The position numbers and the translations under genes are program-made. The notes under the pieces are model-generated. The model made no database searches. It saw nothing but the letters and a program-made list of their open reading frames with translations, and had not been told where the DNA came from. From Athripsodes cinereus (taxonomy: Eukaryota; Arthropoda; Insecta; Trichoptera; Leptoceridae), in NCBI GenBank assembly GCA_947579605.1, contig OX388305.1, positions 21,217,542 to 21,281,541 on the forward strand: a stretch of 64,000 nucleotides of DNA, in the 5' to 3' direction. This document shows, in pieces, positions 1-10,114 of this stretch. Position 1 is the stretch's first letter, and every line of letters begins with the position of its first letter.

Positions 1-73
1 TGTTGTATACTTATATGTTTTTAATTATTACCTTTATCATGAATCAATGAAAGAAACAAATATAAGGAACGGA

Positions 74-845
74 TGAAAGAAACTTACAGAGCATGCAAGA
101 AAGAAGTGCGAGAGTGTCAGTTGTACATGAAAGTTGCAGAATGAATGGGATGAAAATGAATGTGACTAAGACGAAAGTGCTGGTGTTTGAAAGAGAGATT
201 GATAGAACAATGTGTGAAATAAAGGTTGGAAATGAATGTTTGGAGCAAGTGGACGAATATGTATGTTTGCGATGGATGGTAGATACGAAAGAGATATTGA
301 AAAAAGAAAAGTGAACGGTGCACTTCGATCTAATAGCAATGTCTCGAACATGGCTAAAATGCTGGTGCACAACGCCATCCTCGCACCGATACTTATGTAT
401 GCAACCGAAACTTGGATATGGCTGAAGAAGGACGAAAGTGGAATAAATGCAGTGGAGATGCGAACACTGAGAAGAACGGTAGGTAAAACATTGCAAGATA
501 GAGTAAGAAATGAGGATATATGAAGAATGAGTGGATGCAAGAAGAGTGTTGTTGATAGAATGCGTGTAAATAAATTGAGATGGTTTGGTCATGTAGAGCA
601 AATGGATGGTGTAAGATTGACGAAGAAGGTATATTTATCTGAAAGAGAGGGTGTGAGAAAGCACGGACGTCCAAGAACCTTGTGGATCAAATACTCAAGG
701 GCGGTCGCATGTTAAGTAAGAGGAATCGGCGTGCATGTATGAGAAACTGGATGAATGTAGAGGAAGCGAAAGAAGTATGTAAGGAAAGATCAATATGGCG
801 TTCCGTTCTCTCTGCCTACCCCACCCGGGACACGGCGTGAAGGTA
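74..845 (+). pseudogene. LINE-A copy 1, reverse transcriptase C-terminal remnant (RTE-like)
   Basis: This is the C-terminal half of a non-LTR retrotransposon polyprotein, downstream of the polymerase active site. It is broken into three frames: 93-314, then 236-523 ending at an in-frame TGA, then 527-715. Landmarks are 'KTKVLVFERE', 'MAKMLVHNAILAP', 'WLKKDESGINAVEMR' and 'LRWFGHVEQMDG'. Compared with the copy at 35208-36112, about 16 bp are missing near 685, which ends the last frame. The DNA match continues to the element's 3' end (CGGGACACGGCGTGAAGG, about 827-844). The clade is inferred as RTE-like from the 'GHVERM...GRPRTTW' tail; no endonuclease or YADD region is joined to this copy. Confidence 0.85.
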
Positions 846-1067
846 AAGGACAGGATATATCGTGAATTTATATATTATGGGCAGAAAGAATGGAGCCCCA
901 CGGAATATATATATATGGTGAGGCAATTAAATTCTATTATGTGTGTTAATGAATGTGTATTACAGAGATAGAAGAAGTATTTTAAAGGTTTATTTGAATG
1001 AGAATATAAGGAAATTGGATGAATTATTGTGATACATGTCTGACTTGTGAATGCAACCTTTAGAAAG

Positions 1068-1134
1068 ATGGATGTTGAATTGAATTAAACTCGGGTCAAT
1101 GCATTGATGTATGCAGATGATGTGTACATTCTAG
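1068..1134 (+). pseudogene. LINE-A polymerase active-site fragment (YADD box)
   Basis: A 67-bp piece reads NALMYADD followed by VYILG on the plus strand. It aligns with the active-site region of the LINE-A copy near 36070-36112 (NALMYADDLVLM there). It lies downstream of the C-terminal remnant that ends at 845, so it is out of normal order. It is either a separate truncated insertion or a rearranged part. An in-frame stop precedes the motif. Confidence 0.6.
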
Positions 1135-1169
1135 GCTACAATAATAATAATAACGTTCTTCGTCGTTCG

Positions 1170-1356
1170 AGTTCGTCGGTAGCCTGGAGGTAGAGTCTCG
1201 GCCTCGTGAACATGGGGTCCGTGGTTCGATACCAGGTGCCGGCAAACTCCCCTTTCACGACACAAGCTTTTAGTAGCTTACTGTGAAAGGTGTATAAGGT
1301 TGTATTTGGGTTTATTACAAAAACCCAGATATAGCTTTTTTAAAAAAAAAAAAAAA
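1170..1356 (+). mobile_element. SINE-B, tRNA-derived short retroelement
   Basis: The head has both RNA polymerase III internal promoter boxes. An A-box-like TAGCCTGGAGG lies at 1180-1190, and a perfect B box GGTTCGATACC at 1223-1233. The body runs through CTTTCACGACACAAGCTTTT to an A-run at about 1343-1356. A second copy on the opposite strand at 46696-46894 matches over nearly the full length. This is a dispersed SINE rather than a functional tRNA gene, because no cloverleaf with an intact 3' acceptor half is seen. Confidence 0.85.
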
Positions 1357-1475
1357 ACAAACTTTATTGTGCAGAATATGATAACAGGAATTATATACAA
1401 CATGCATGAAAAAATCTGTACAATGGGCGAGTTTATCGCAGAGTTGCGATATCTTCCAACTAACCCAAATAAAAT
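1356..1475 (-). mobile_element. LINE 3' UTR stub, family C
   Basis: This non-coding stub reads 'gggcgagtttatcgcagagttgcgatatcttccaactaaccc' in broken form on the plus strand and begins with CTTTATTGTGCAGAATATG. The same UTR recurs at 34684-34810, 34875-35010, 41640-41790, 42385-42480 and 58580-58690, and as a tail at 19905-19985. In the 41-kb copy it follows a reverse-transcriptase C-terminus, which shows it is the 3' end of a LINE. The element is 5' truncated and minus-oriented. Confidence 0.7.
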
Positions 1476-1544
1476 AAAATATATAAAAATGAAATAAAAT
1501 AAAATACATACATGAAATGAAATAAAATAGATAGATATATGCAC

Positions 1545-1858
1545 TTGGACTCTGCGCTTCGTCACACCCCCTCTTTCAGATACACACATCATCTACTTCA
1601 TCCTTTCATCGTGCATTCGCTCATCATATCTTTGTTAACACACATTCCTCTCACATCCGCTCATTCTCCTGATATCCTCATTCTTCACTCTATCTCGCAA
1701 CGTTTTACCAACCATTCTTCTCAGTGAACGCATCTCCACAGCATTTATTCCACTCTCGTCCTTTTTCAACCACGTCCAAGTTTCGCTTATAAACATAAGT
1801 GTCGGTAACAGAATGGTATTGTGCACCAGCATTTTTGCCATGTTTGACACGATGAATC
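1545..1858 (-). pseudogene. LINE-A copy 2, internal fragment
   Basis: The minus-strand frame at 1635-1850 encodes MSNMAKMLVHNTILLP, then WLKKDESGINAVEMR, MVGKTLRDRVKNEDIRRM. Past a frameshift the DNA still resembles LINE-A down to the GKKR-like region near 1550. Both the 3' tail and the upstream part are missing, so this is a doubly truncated copy. Confidence 0.8.
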
Positions 1859-2029
1859 AAAAATATTCCAGTTTTATAAGAATTTAATTGACAACAATGA
1901 TAAAGGCAAAAAAAAACATAAATTTCAAAATATAATGTTTATTTATCTCAAATAATTAAATAATAAACAGTTAACATATATATAAGGAATGTAGTGTTCA
2001 TCACCTAGAGACTAATTTATTTTTAAAAG

Positions 2030-2870
2030 ACATAAACGATGAGCTGGTGCGGATTGTAGAGGGAAGCTGGTTCCAAAGTCTAGCGGTGTGAATGCTAAAA
2101 GATGAAAAGTAGAAATCAGAGTGATGTGAGGGAATCAAGAGCAATCTATTGTTCTCCGACCTAAGTGAAAGGCCACGCACCGCTCCAAATTGGAATCTTT
2201 ATTTATGAATTCTTGAAATATTCGTATAATTTTTGCTTTGTTGTTGTTTTTTGTGTTTTGTTTTTGTGACATTTGGCATTTTATTTTCTCCGTCTCAAAC
2301 TTTCTATGTGACAGATGTGTAGTTTCAATTGTTTATTGAATGAACTTTGATTGATACCATGAATTTTGACTGTTTTATCTGAGAATTCTTCATTATTAAT
2401 TTTAACGTTTGACTAATATTGTGTATTTCTTCTTTTATTAATTGCTCAATGCAATTATTTTTATGGTATTTTGATATTTATTTTTTTAAAAGTGTAATGA
2501 TACTATCTTACATTTTATACATTTTTAATTGCTTTTTATTTTGATATAGTATTAATTGTTGTTTGAATTTTTAATACCATTTTATAAAAGCTTTAAGCTG
2601 TATATATGTGTAATAAATAAATATGTATAATAATAAATAAATAGAGTTTTGTCGATGGGACAGAGCTCAGCGAGGCATAGATGTGCTGCACCGCTCAAGG
2701 CTTTATGAACCGTGAGGTACAGTTTGAAGTCTTCTCTCTTTGGGACTCTCATCCAATGTAGCTCCTTAAACAGTGGTGTGATGTGTCAGTGCTTATTGTC
2801 TCTGTAAATGGTCCCATCAGCACCATTAAAGGTTATCTGGAGACGGTTGAGAATAATTCCAAGAATATTT
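2030..2870 (-). pseudogene. L2-like LINE C-terminal remnant interrupted by another element
   Basis: Two minus-strand blocks belong together. Block 2640-2870 reads 'HITPLFKELHWMRVPKRE' then 'DFKLYLTVHKALSG', which is the hallmark region after the reverse transcriptase in L2/CR1-group LINEs. Block 2030-2190 continues with 'RGLSLRSENNRLLLIPS' and 'HTARLWNQLPSTIR', the usual C-terminal end. About 450 bp of unrelated AT-rich DNA (2195-2640, ending in AATAAATAAATA) separates them and looks like a LINE tail inserted later. The copy is 5' truncated and frameshifted. Confidence 0.65.
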
Positions 2871-3007
2871 TAACTAAATAATATCCGAATATAACCTGTA
2901 AACGAAACATATTATTTAATAAGGGGAAATAATGTATTATTGTGTAACACAAGCAAAAAGTATTTAGAATTTATTCTCCATTCATCTCTATTTTATGCTA
3001 GTCAACA

Positions 3008-3118
3008 TTTAAGAAAGGGACTCCCACCATTTACCCCTGGATGTTTCAAGAACATCAGTTTTCATATCATCCAATTTCTGCTAGCCTCTTTACTACTACC
3101 ATTACTATAGACATAAGA
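3008..3118. repeat. Repeat X, dispersed element of unknown type
   Basis: This block contains CCTGGATGTTTCAAGAACAT and CAGTTTTCATATCATCC. A diverged second copy occurs at 57536-57640, inside a SINE-C. No coding capacity or terminal repeats are visible. Confidence 0.45.
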
Positions 3119-3125
3119 CATTTGT

Positions 3126-3372
3126 ATAGACATAACATAACATACATAGATATTTCACAGAGATCGAGCTAGTCCCAAACTTAGATGAATCTTGTGTTAT
3201 GGGTACTAACGCGACGATACACACATTTACAATGCACTAAACACATATACTTGTAACACCCAGACCCAGGACAATTTGAAAAAGGTCATTCCTCAATCTG
3301 CCCTGGCCGGAATCGAACCCGGGACCTCGTGACTCAAAGGCAAGAGCGTTACCTCCGCGCCACACCGGCCAA
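3126..3372 (-). mobile_element. SINE-C, full-length tRNA-derived SINE
   Basis: Read on the minus strand, the head carries an A box (TGGCGCGGAGG, plus 3352-3362) and a perfect B box (GGTTCGATTCC, plus 3309-3319). The body contains GTCCTGGGTCTGGGTGTTAC and CGCGTTAGTACCCATAA. The tail is a short (TATGT)n repeat at 3126-3150. Copies at 46245-46410, 56225-56430, 57095-57745 and 62604-62668 share the body or tail. It is adjacent to SINE-A at 3376, so several insertions cluster here. Confidence 0.85.
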
Positions 3373-3375
3373 CTA

Positions 3376-3530
3376 CACCGTTATAGCATATCTCACAACT
3401 GGGGTGGCAAGCAGAGCAGCTGCATGTAATAAACTTCCAAGGTGTCCTCTTTGTTCCAACAAAAAATTAAAACATTCAGGATGGATGGGACATTAGTCTC
3501 TTCAATTCGGTGAATTTCTGCTATAGGTTA
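3376..3530 (-). mobile_element. SINE-A, degraded copy
   Basis: The minus-strand copy runs from the 3' end inward: ACTGGGGTGGCAAGCAGAGC, GCAGCTGCATGTAATAAAC, CATTCAGGATGGATGGG. It corresponds to about the 3' two thirds of the full copy at 55634-55885. It is diverged, with no visible target duplication. Confidence 0.7.
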
Positions 3531-3602
3531 TCCAATAGCATCCAGTTAGAGAATATACCTATATTGATGATCCATAGTCCATACCGTTGATATATACCCA
3601 TC

Positions 3603-3875
3603 GTTGTATTTATTTTTATTATCTTTCACTGTACACTGTTACAAGATATCGTGGGGCATTCGGATATGAACTAGGGGAGGGGTACAGATTAAACTTAATT
3701 ATGATTTATTTTCTGCATAGTTGAATTTCATGACATAATTATGCATTTATGTACATAAATAATATGGCATTCACTGGGCGAGATTCATTCCCTTGTCCCA
3801 ATATTGCCATCTGAGCACTTCTATAATATCTTGTAACGGTATACAGTGAACGATAATAATAATAAAAAATACAAC
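3603..3875. mobile_element. MITE-like element with ~48-bp terminal inverted repeats
   Basis: The left arm (3603-3650, containing TTTCACTGTACACTGTTACA) is the imperfect reverse complement of the right arm (3826-3875, containing TTGTAACGGTATACAGTGAA). About 175 bp of non-coding DNA lies between them. No target duplication is clear at the ends, so the superfamily is unassigned. Confidence 0.6.
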
Positions 3876-3879
3876 TATG

Positions 3880-6380
3880 ATCATCAATTTATATCTTCTC
3901 TTAATGAGTACTACTGGATAACTTATTATAGAAATTAACCTTTAATTCTATGTACGTACCACAATTCATGTCCTTATTTGATCCATATAGGTGTTTCTTG
4001 GTCCGCATTTACATTTGTGCCTATTGTCTTGCCCTTCTCCATGGTGATGAGCACACCTGGGTGCCTGTTGCTATGGCCAATCCAGTTGAGTCGTTGTTGA
4101 ACAATAATGTAGTTTTGAAATAATATTTTTCACTCATCTTCTTCTAGCCCGCTAGACTTGATTCAGAGGGGGTGCGAATCCATGTTTTTGCGTCTGGAGG
4201 CCTTGTATATCTCCAATGAATGAGAATATAGGACAGTAGTCAGATAAACAACACATACACTGTTCACGACATAATTCCACAATGCATTATTCGTTTTAAA
4301 ACTAGTCTCACAGTAAAACTTCAAAACAAGCGACTCAGAAAAAACTAACAATCAACACCAAATTTTATTTGCGTAAAAAACACAGCAAGATAGAAAAATA
4401 GTATTAGAAATATACTAAAATAAATATTATTCTAAAAAATAAACAAACTTGCGTTGTAAAAACTATGGAAAAAGACTTTTAGATTGCTAAAATGCACCTC
4501 CACAGCAATCTTAAGTTTTGACAGTTGTTAGATTGTGTTTTAAGACGTCTATTAAGATTTGACCTTGGCAATGTTGTGTCAAGAGTACCGATTTCATACA
4601 AATGTTAAGATCGTAACGAATTTTTAAGACATCAAACTAGATCTGTCTAAAAGTTAAGATTTAGACCATGTTCAAAAGTACCAATTCGCCATTTTAAGAT
4701 GCAAACAAGATTAGATCGCATTTAGATTGTGTCGGGAGTAGGGCTGCTGATAAGGCTCCCGGAATAACAGAATACGTCCACGGACCTCATTTTCTACAAA
4801 TTATTATATGTGGTAAAGCATCGTTATAACGACGAGTTATGAGCAGCGTTGGTATTTTTTACATAAAAAGAAAAACGAGGTGTTTCTCGTTCGCTTATTT
4901 AGTATAGTTAATGTTTGTTTAAAGGACTTTACAGTCAATATTGGAGTTTATTAAATCGTTAAGGTACAAAAGATCTCAATTCCTACGTCTTGTGTATAAA
5001 AAAAATAATGTCATAAATCCTTACAATTAACCCCTTATTACAATATTATACCTTATATATATAAAACAAAACATATATTAAAACTTATTCTTCAAAGTTA
5101 GATGATAATTTGTTATTATAACGTTAGTAAGAGATAAAGAATCAGAAAAAAAATAATGTTGTAATTAATTACAGAACTAAGCTTAACAAACAACTTTAAC
5201 ATCATTATCAAGAAAAACTCTGCTTTTATTATTGTTATACAAAGTAGTATTGTAAGCTCTTTGAAATATTTAATAGTTCAGTATAAAAAGTGGTTATGTT
5301 TTATTTTCATCGTCATTTGCAGTCTTCACTGGTAGTTGAGTTAACAAACGGTGGGATAAATCGTGAGGTGGTGGTTATACTTTGTTTTATTTTCTATGAT
5401 TTATTAAAATCTCTGGCATATCGTACACAGCACGACAACGACACAACAAGAATATGAATAGTTTGGCTGAAACAACGTCTCGTCGTGCAGCAGGGCTTCT
5501 CGGTTATAACTATTATTAAGAAATGTTTTACAGTGCATGTATTGTCCATCATCTACTACTCTTTCAACGATGCAGTGCATTTTATTTGCTATTATTGATG
5601 AATATTGAGAAATAAAACACTTAATTACTTTTTATTGAGTTGCCGTTTATTTTGTACTATTTATTGAGTTTTAGTTTATTTTTACTCCATGTTTATAATA
5701 CATATATGGAAGAAAACACGATTGGTTTTGTTTTACTTAGTATTTAATTGAATAGTGACCTGGTTTCGACTTATAAAATCATTGCCAAACTAATCAAACA
5801 CGTATACAACCATAATTTATTGTCATCAAAAAGTTTTTTTATGTACTTAAAAGTAAATAACTTTCGAAGTAGGTTTATGAACATTACCAATCTATAATCT
5901 ATAAAAGTTTGTATAGAAGGCGTTTTTTTTTTAAATTATGATACAAAATAATGATAAATCATACGATGGTTACGAAATATAAAGTAAGTTCATGTTCTTT
6001 ATTCCTCGTTACGATTTTCATAGTACCCACAGTACAACAAATTTGAAGGAAAGCAAGTAAGAGAATGGTGTGCATTATTTATAATATAATTTTCTACTAG
6101 ATTTGATGAAACATGACTACTGCTCGTACTACTACTTCTACTGATGAACATAAATCACAACGAGAGAAAATAATGAAACGGATCGTTTGTTAACTTCTCG
6201 TAGTTTCAACATTTTCTCGTCTGAAATAATTTATCACTACATATACCTATTAATTTATAAAAAATATTTGTGTGTGTGTATTTACGTTTGTTTTATATTA
6301 AGAACAGAAGAAAACTATTTGATCATTTTTTTCTTATCTTCATATTTCATCCGTTCAATTATTATTGATTTAGACAAACT
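3880..6380. other. Stretch without recognised genes
   Basis: This is AT-rich non-coding DNA. The only structure noticed is at 4490-4745, where TTAAGAT/TTAAGAC words recur at least six times. Short homopolymer A/T runs are frequent. No exon, RNA gene or recognisable element is supported. Confidence 0.5.
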
Positions 6381-6384
6381 TTTT

Positions 6385-6480
6385 CTTGCAGCGATGAGGT
6401 TTTGCCTGAATATCTTTTAATATTTTATTGGCAGCGAGAAGACAGCTCGCACGTGTGTGGTAAAATATTAGTACTACGTA
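6385..6480 (+). mobile_element. SINE-A fragment
   Basis: GCAGCGATGAGGTTTTGCCTG, TATTTTATTGGCAGCGAGAAG and the following CACGTGTGTGG resemble the middle of SINE-A. In the full copy at 20072-20336 these are CAGCGATGAGGCTTGCC and TATATTGGCACGAAGAGG. A related, weaker stretch (CAATGAGGTTTCCAACCCATC) lies at 6688-6765. Confidence 0.5.
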
Positions 6481-6769
6481 GTTCTAGCATGCTGAAGACA
6501 CTCTCAATTGGAAAATTGGTCAGATCTTATTATGTGTTCGAAATAATTTACGGTGTTTTTTTTCAGTTTACTGTGAGTGTCTACGTATAATAAATAAATA
6601 GAGGGTTTTAAACAAATTTAACATATTCCTTGCGATTTTCAAGTTTATATATTATATTTACGTAAAAGACAACGCCTATAATTTAGCAACAATGAGGTTT
6701 CCAACCCATCTTAAATCTTTTAATATTATTATTTTCATTGACTCAGAAGAGATAGTTTGTTTATGTATC

Positions 6770-6960
6770 ATCTTCGTCAACCTCAACGTTCCTCTCGGGA
6801 TCACAGGGCAGAAACCAGCCTCCTTCTATTCAGAGCGTCTCTATGCCAATCGCGTCTCCTCTTCCCACAACATTCTTTGCGCTCTGATGTCATTGTCATA
6901 GGAACGATGTATTGTGAAAGAGGGACGTTCGGGCCGACGGAACTGGAATTTCTAATGTAT
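6770..6960 (-). pseudogene. RTE-type LINE C-terminal stub, (GAT)n-tail family
   Basis: The plus strand reads CAACGTTCCTCTCGGGATCA then CAGAGCGTCTCTATGCCAAT. The same sequence occurs at 18500-18665 (minus) and, on the plus strand, at 45020-45362. There the frame encodes 'MSWEKVTRLAQRRSEWRRLL', a typical end of an RTE-clade polymerase. Only the last ~60 codons and a short tail remain. Confidence 0.65.
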
Positions 6961-7978
6961 GACATGTATATAGGTAACTCTTCTTATTCTTTTTGTGGTA
7001 AGTATATATCGTGATGGTAAAGATAAAATATTTTTGAACTCTCCACATAGATGCATTGAAAAACAACTGACCATTGAATTGCATTTTGTATTATCTCACT
7101 AACTTCAAGTGATACTGAAAACAAATAATGCAAATCGACCTAAAAGTATGAAACCTTCGACAACCAGCTTTATTTTGAAATGTGATTTTTATATCAAAAT
7201 ATAGATGGCCTTTGATTAAATTTTTATTACATATTAATATCGGAAAATGTAGTTCAAAGCTCGCATGCTTTATGAAAGGTTTAAAGAGAAAGCTGTATGG
7301 CTCTCGTGACCAGTTTTATTTATAAGATACATAATTTATATTTCACATTTATTTTTCTATTTCTTTTGATGTTCATTTATTCCATATATATTATATAAAT
7401 AATATCATACTGGTACCTACCCACATCTATAAAATCTAGTATAAAAAATTAAATTGCGATAGATCCGACTTGTTTTGATCAATACACGAATATAAATTTA
7501 AAATCGGCAATTGCGTTATCTAGTTTAATTTATATTTTATTTTATTTTATTTTTACAATGTATACAGGATCAGACAGTCGATATCAAAGTCTTTGTTTGA
7601 TCAAAAAAGAACGAGACTCATCCCTAGAAGGGTAAAAGATACAAACAACATTTTGCAACATTGGTGACAGTATATTATGTATATGCTTAGGTAATCCGTG
7701 AGACTTTCACTAAATTATATAGGTACTGATTTCAATGACAATCAACGAAAGGTTATATTGATAAACATGATAGACGAATGAACTGAAGAACAAATTAATA
7801 AGTCTCCTCAGTTAATTAACCAGTGCTACGCGTGTGCTGTCTGAGTAGATTTGTAAATTTTGTTGAATTGAATTTATGTTTTGAGATATTTTTATGGTTT
7901 GATTTATTTTTCTCAATATGTTTTACTCTGTATTGCTTTGTAATTTCTGTATAGTAAATAAATTATTAATCTTCTTTT

Positions 7979-8625
7979 TCCCTCACGCAGCATTCCAAGT
8001 GGGTTGGCAGAGAGAACGAAACGCAATATAGATCTGTCCTTACATACTTCTTTCGCTTCTTCTACATTCATATAACTTCTCATGGACACACGTCGATTTG
8101 TCTTACTCGACACACGGCCATCCTAGAGAATTTGATCCACGTGGTCGAGTCACGTAGTTTTCGGACGCCTGCTCTTCCTTACACCCCTTCCTTCTGACAA
8201 GTATATCTTCTTTGTCATTCTTCCCCCTTCTATTCATTCCATATGATCAAAGTATCTCGATTTATTTACACGCATTCTATTCACAACATTCCTCTTGCAT
8301 CCACTCATTCTTCTAATATCCTCATTCCTCACTCACGCAACGTGTTACCAACCATTCTCCTCAGTGATTTCATCTCCACAACATTTATTCCACTTTCGAA
8401 CCTCTTCAGCCATATCCATGTTTCGCTTGTAGGTACAAGAATGGTATTGTGCACCAGGATTTTTGCCATGTTCGACACATTGTCATTGCTGATAATGAGT
8501 CGTGTCAGCAATGACAATGTGTCGAACCGAAGTACACCGTTCATCCTAGCACCTGCCACTTTTCTTCTTTTTATATCCCTGTCGCAAATTCCATCCCTCG
8601 CAAACAAACTTCTTTTCAAATTGTA
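7979..8625 (-). pseudogene. LINE-A copy 3, with internal hairpin insertion
   Basis: The minus-strand C-terminal region covers 'SSKTNRRVSMRSYMNVEEAK' at the 3' side (7913-8113 frame) and 'RDGICDRDIKRRKVAGARMN' upstream (8329-8655 frame). The 3' end is altered (CCCTCACGCAGCATTCC) and no TATAG tail is seen. At 8470-8527 an extra inverted copy of the local sequence is inserted, breaking the frame. The copy is decayed and non-functional. Confidence 0.8.
8470..8527. repeat. Perfect 23-bp hairpin inside LINE-A copy 3
   Basis: Arms 8470-8492 and 8505-8527 are exact reverse complements, with a 12-nt loop. Other LINE-A copies (35750-35780, 52750-52785) have only the left arm and continue straight into GGGTCGAAGTGCACC. 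The right arm is therefore a local inverted duplication in this copy alone. Confidence 0.9.
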
Positions 8626-8654
8626 AAAATAGAGTATGTAAAAATAAAAGATCA

Positions 8655-8760
8655 TGCTATCCTATACTTAACCATCACGGCGTATCCCGTAATTGGAGTA
8701 GCCAACCAACCAACTGCACGTAATAAACTTGCGGTTTGTCCACACCACACTAAATAAGAA
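8655..8760 (-). mobile_element. SINE-A, 3' fragment
   Basis: It begins ACCATCACGGCGTATCCCGT, then GTAGCCAACCAACCAACTGC and TAATAAACTTGCGG. This is the 3' end of SINE-A, reversed and diverged. It sits directly beside the LINE-A copy ending at 8625. Confidence 0.6.
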
Positions 8761-9400
8761 CAAGACTTTCAATCATGTTTCACTCAAAATCAAGTTAATG
8801 TATTTTCTGCACTGGGGTTATTAATTAAAACTATCAAATATTTTATAACTGGTGCAAAATTGATATAATATAATATAGTCTTTATTCTAGTAACTCGACC
8901 AAAACCCTAATAATTATTTGTATCTCAATCCATTAATTTTAAACAAATTTACTATGAATAATATGTATATTCATAATTACAGCAAAATATACGCAACATA
9001 AAAGGCGATACAATGAAAAACAGAAAGACAAAGAAATATTTTTACAGCACTCACACCTTTTTTAATATCAGTACGTGTAGTTTCTATTAAAATATTGGAC
9101 TTTAGTATTTTGCGAACGTCTTAAAAATGCATCATGTTCTCAGTTCTGCACACATATTTTTATTATTGTTTGTCATAAGAAATCTCAAACACGTTCAAGG
9201 CGCCGTATGTAGATACTCGTTGTACCTTCTTCATTGTAATATTAAATAGATGAAAGAATAAAATGTATGTAGAAAGTTCAAATAACAACCAACCGAGCAC
9301 CATATAGCTGACGTTGCATTTAAGGTGTATTTTATACTGACACAAAAGTATATTTTCAAATGTTAACGGTGTCACATTGCGAAGATATTGGTGCCATGAT

Positions 9401-10109
9401 CATAGGCGTACCTTATAGGAGGGCTAAATTCTCAAAAGTAATATCACAAAAGGTTATTTTAATACTTAGGTATGGGAAAAGAATGGAGAAATCAATAATG
9501 CTTTTACGTATTTGTCAACATTTAAAAGGCATTACTGGATAAAACGACATCTCATAAATCCTGTTCCAATCTCACAAAATTGGCAGCATAACATGGGTCA
9601 TGGATTTTAAAAATTTTGGTATGTTTTTAAAATCTTATACTCGAGTATTTTTTTTTATTTTTATATTAAATTGAAAAGGTTGCAAGAAAAAAAAGAGATC
9701 TAAGATTGAAAGTATGTTCCTTACCAGACTGTTTAAACTGAGAGCTATTAAATGAAATCCCAAAAAGATGGTTGCTTTTAAGGTTTGCATAAAGCGTCTC
9801 TCGATTGGTGGACCTTACATCATGGCAGTGAGAATGGTGGAATTGGTGAACGTTGTCCATGGACACCGTGGACAAGTGATCACATAAGCCAGCCTAGAGC
9901 CAATTCGTAAGCGTTGGGACACCTTTCTTACTTCTTCCGATTAAATTTTACACAATGTTGCATTGTGTAGACATGGTTCTCCAATCGAACCTATTGCTAT
10001 TAAATAGGTTTAGAAATTATTTTTTTTTCTTTATTTTATTATGGCATTCGTACTAAGAGCAAACAATGTTTTAACAGTTGCCCCCCTAAAAAATCAAGGC
10101 ACGCCTTTG
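9401..10109. mobile_element. hAT-like non-autonomous element carrying a foldback fragment
   Basis: The ends are inverted: CATAGGCGTACCTT at the left, and CAAAGGCGTGCCTTG when the right end is reversed (12 of 14 agree). The 8-bp flanks GCCATGAT (9393-9400) and ACCATAGT (10110-10117) agree at 5 of 8, compatible with a decayed hAT duplication. The interior includes 9741-9995, a piece of the foldback family described at 14687-15178. No transposase frame is visible. A related end (GGCGTGCCTAGAATTTTTCC) is at 29553-29573. Confidence 0.5.
9741..9995. repeat. Half copy of foldback element (family of 14687-15178)
   Basis: This stretch equals the reverse complement of about 14687-14940. It has the internal segment (AAGCGTCTCTCGATTGGTGG), then one long arm (CGTTGTCCATGGACACCG, TTGGGACACCTTTC, TACACAATGTTGCATTGTGT). 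The second arm is absent. Confidence 0.75.
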
Positions 10110-10114
10110 ACCAT

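Noticed and set aside
1170..1250. Possible functional tRNA gene
   Set aside because: A and B boxes are present but no complete cloverleaf. The sequence recurs with a non-tRNA body at 46.7 kb, so it is a SINE head. The same reasoning applies to the SINE-C heads at 3.3, 46.3 and 56.4 kb and the remnant at 33.5 kb.
6187..6420. 77-codon plus-strand frame just before a SINE-A fragment
   Set aside because: No motif, and its end lies in the SINE-A fragment. The CTTGCAG before GATGAGG looks like an acceptor but lies at the element boundary.
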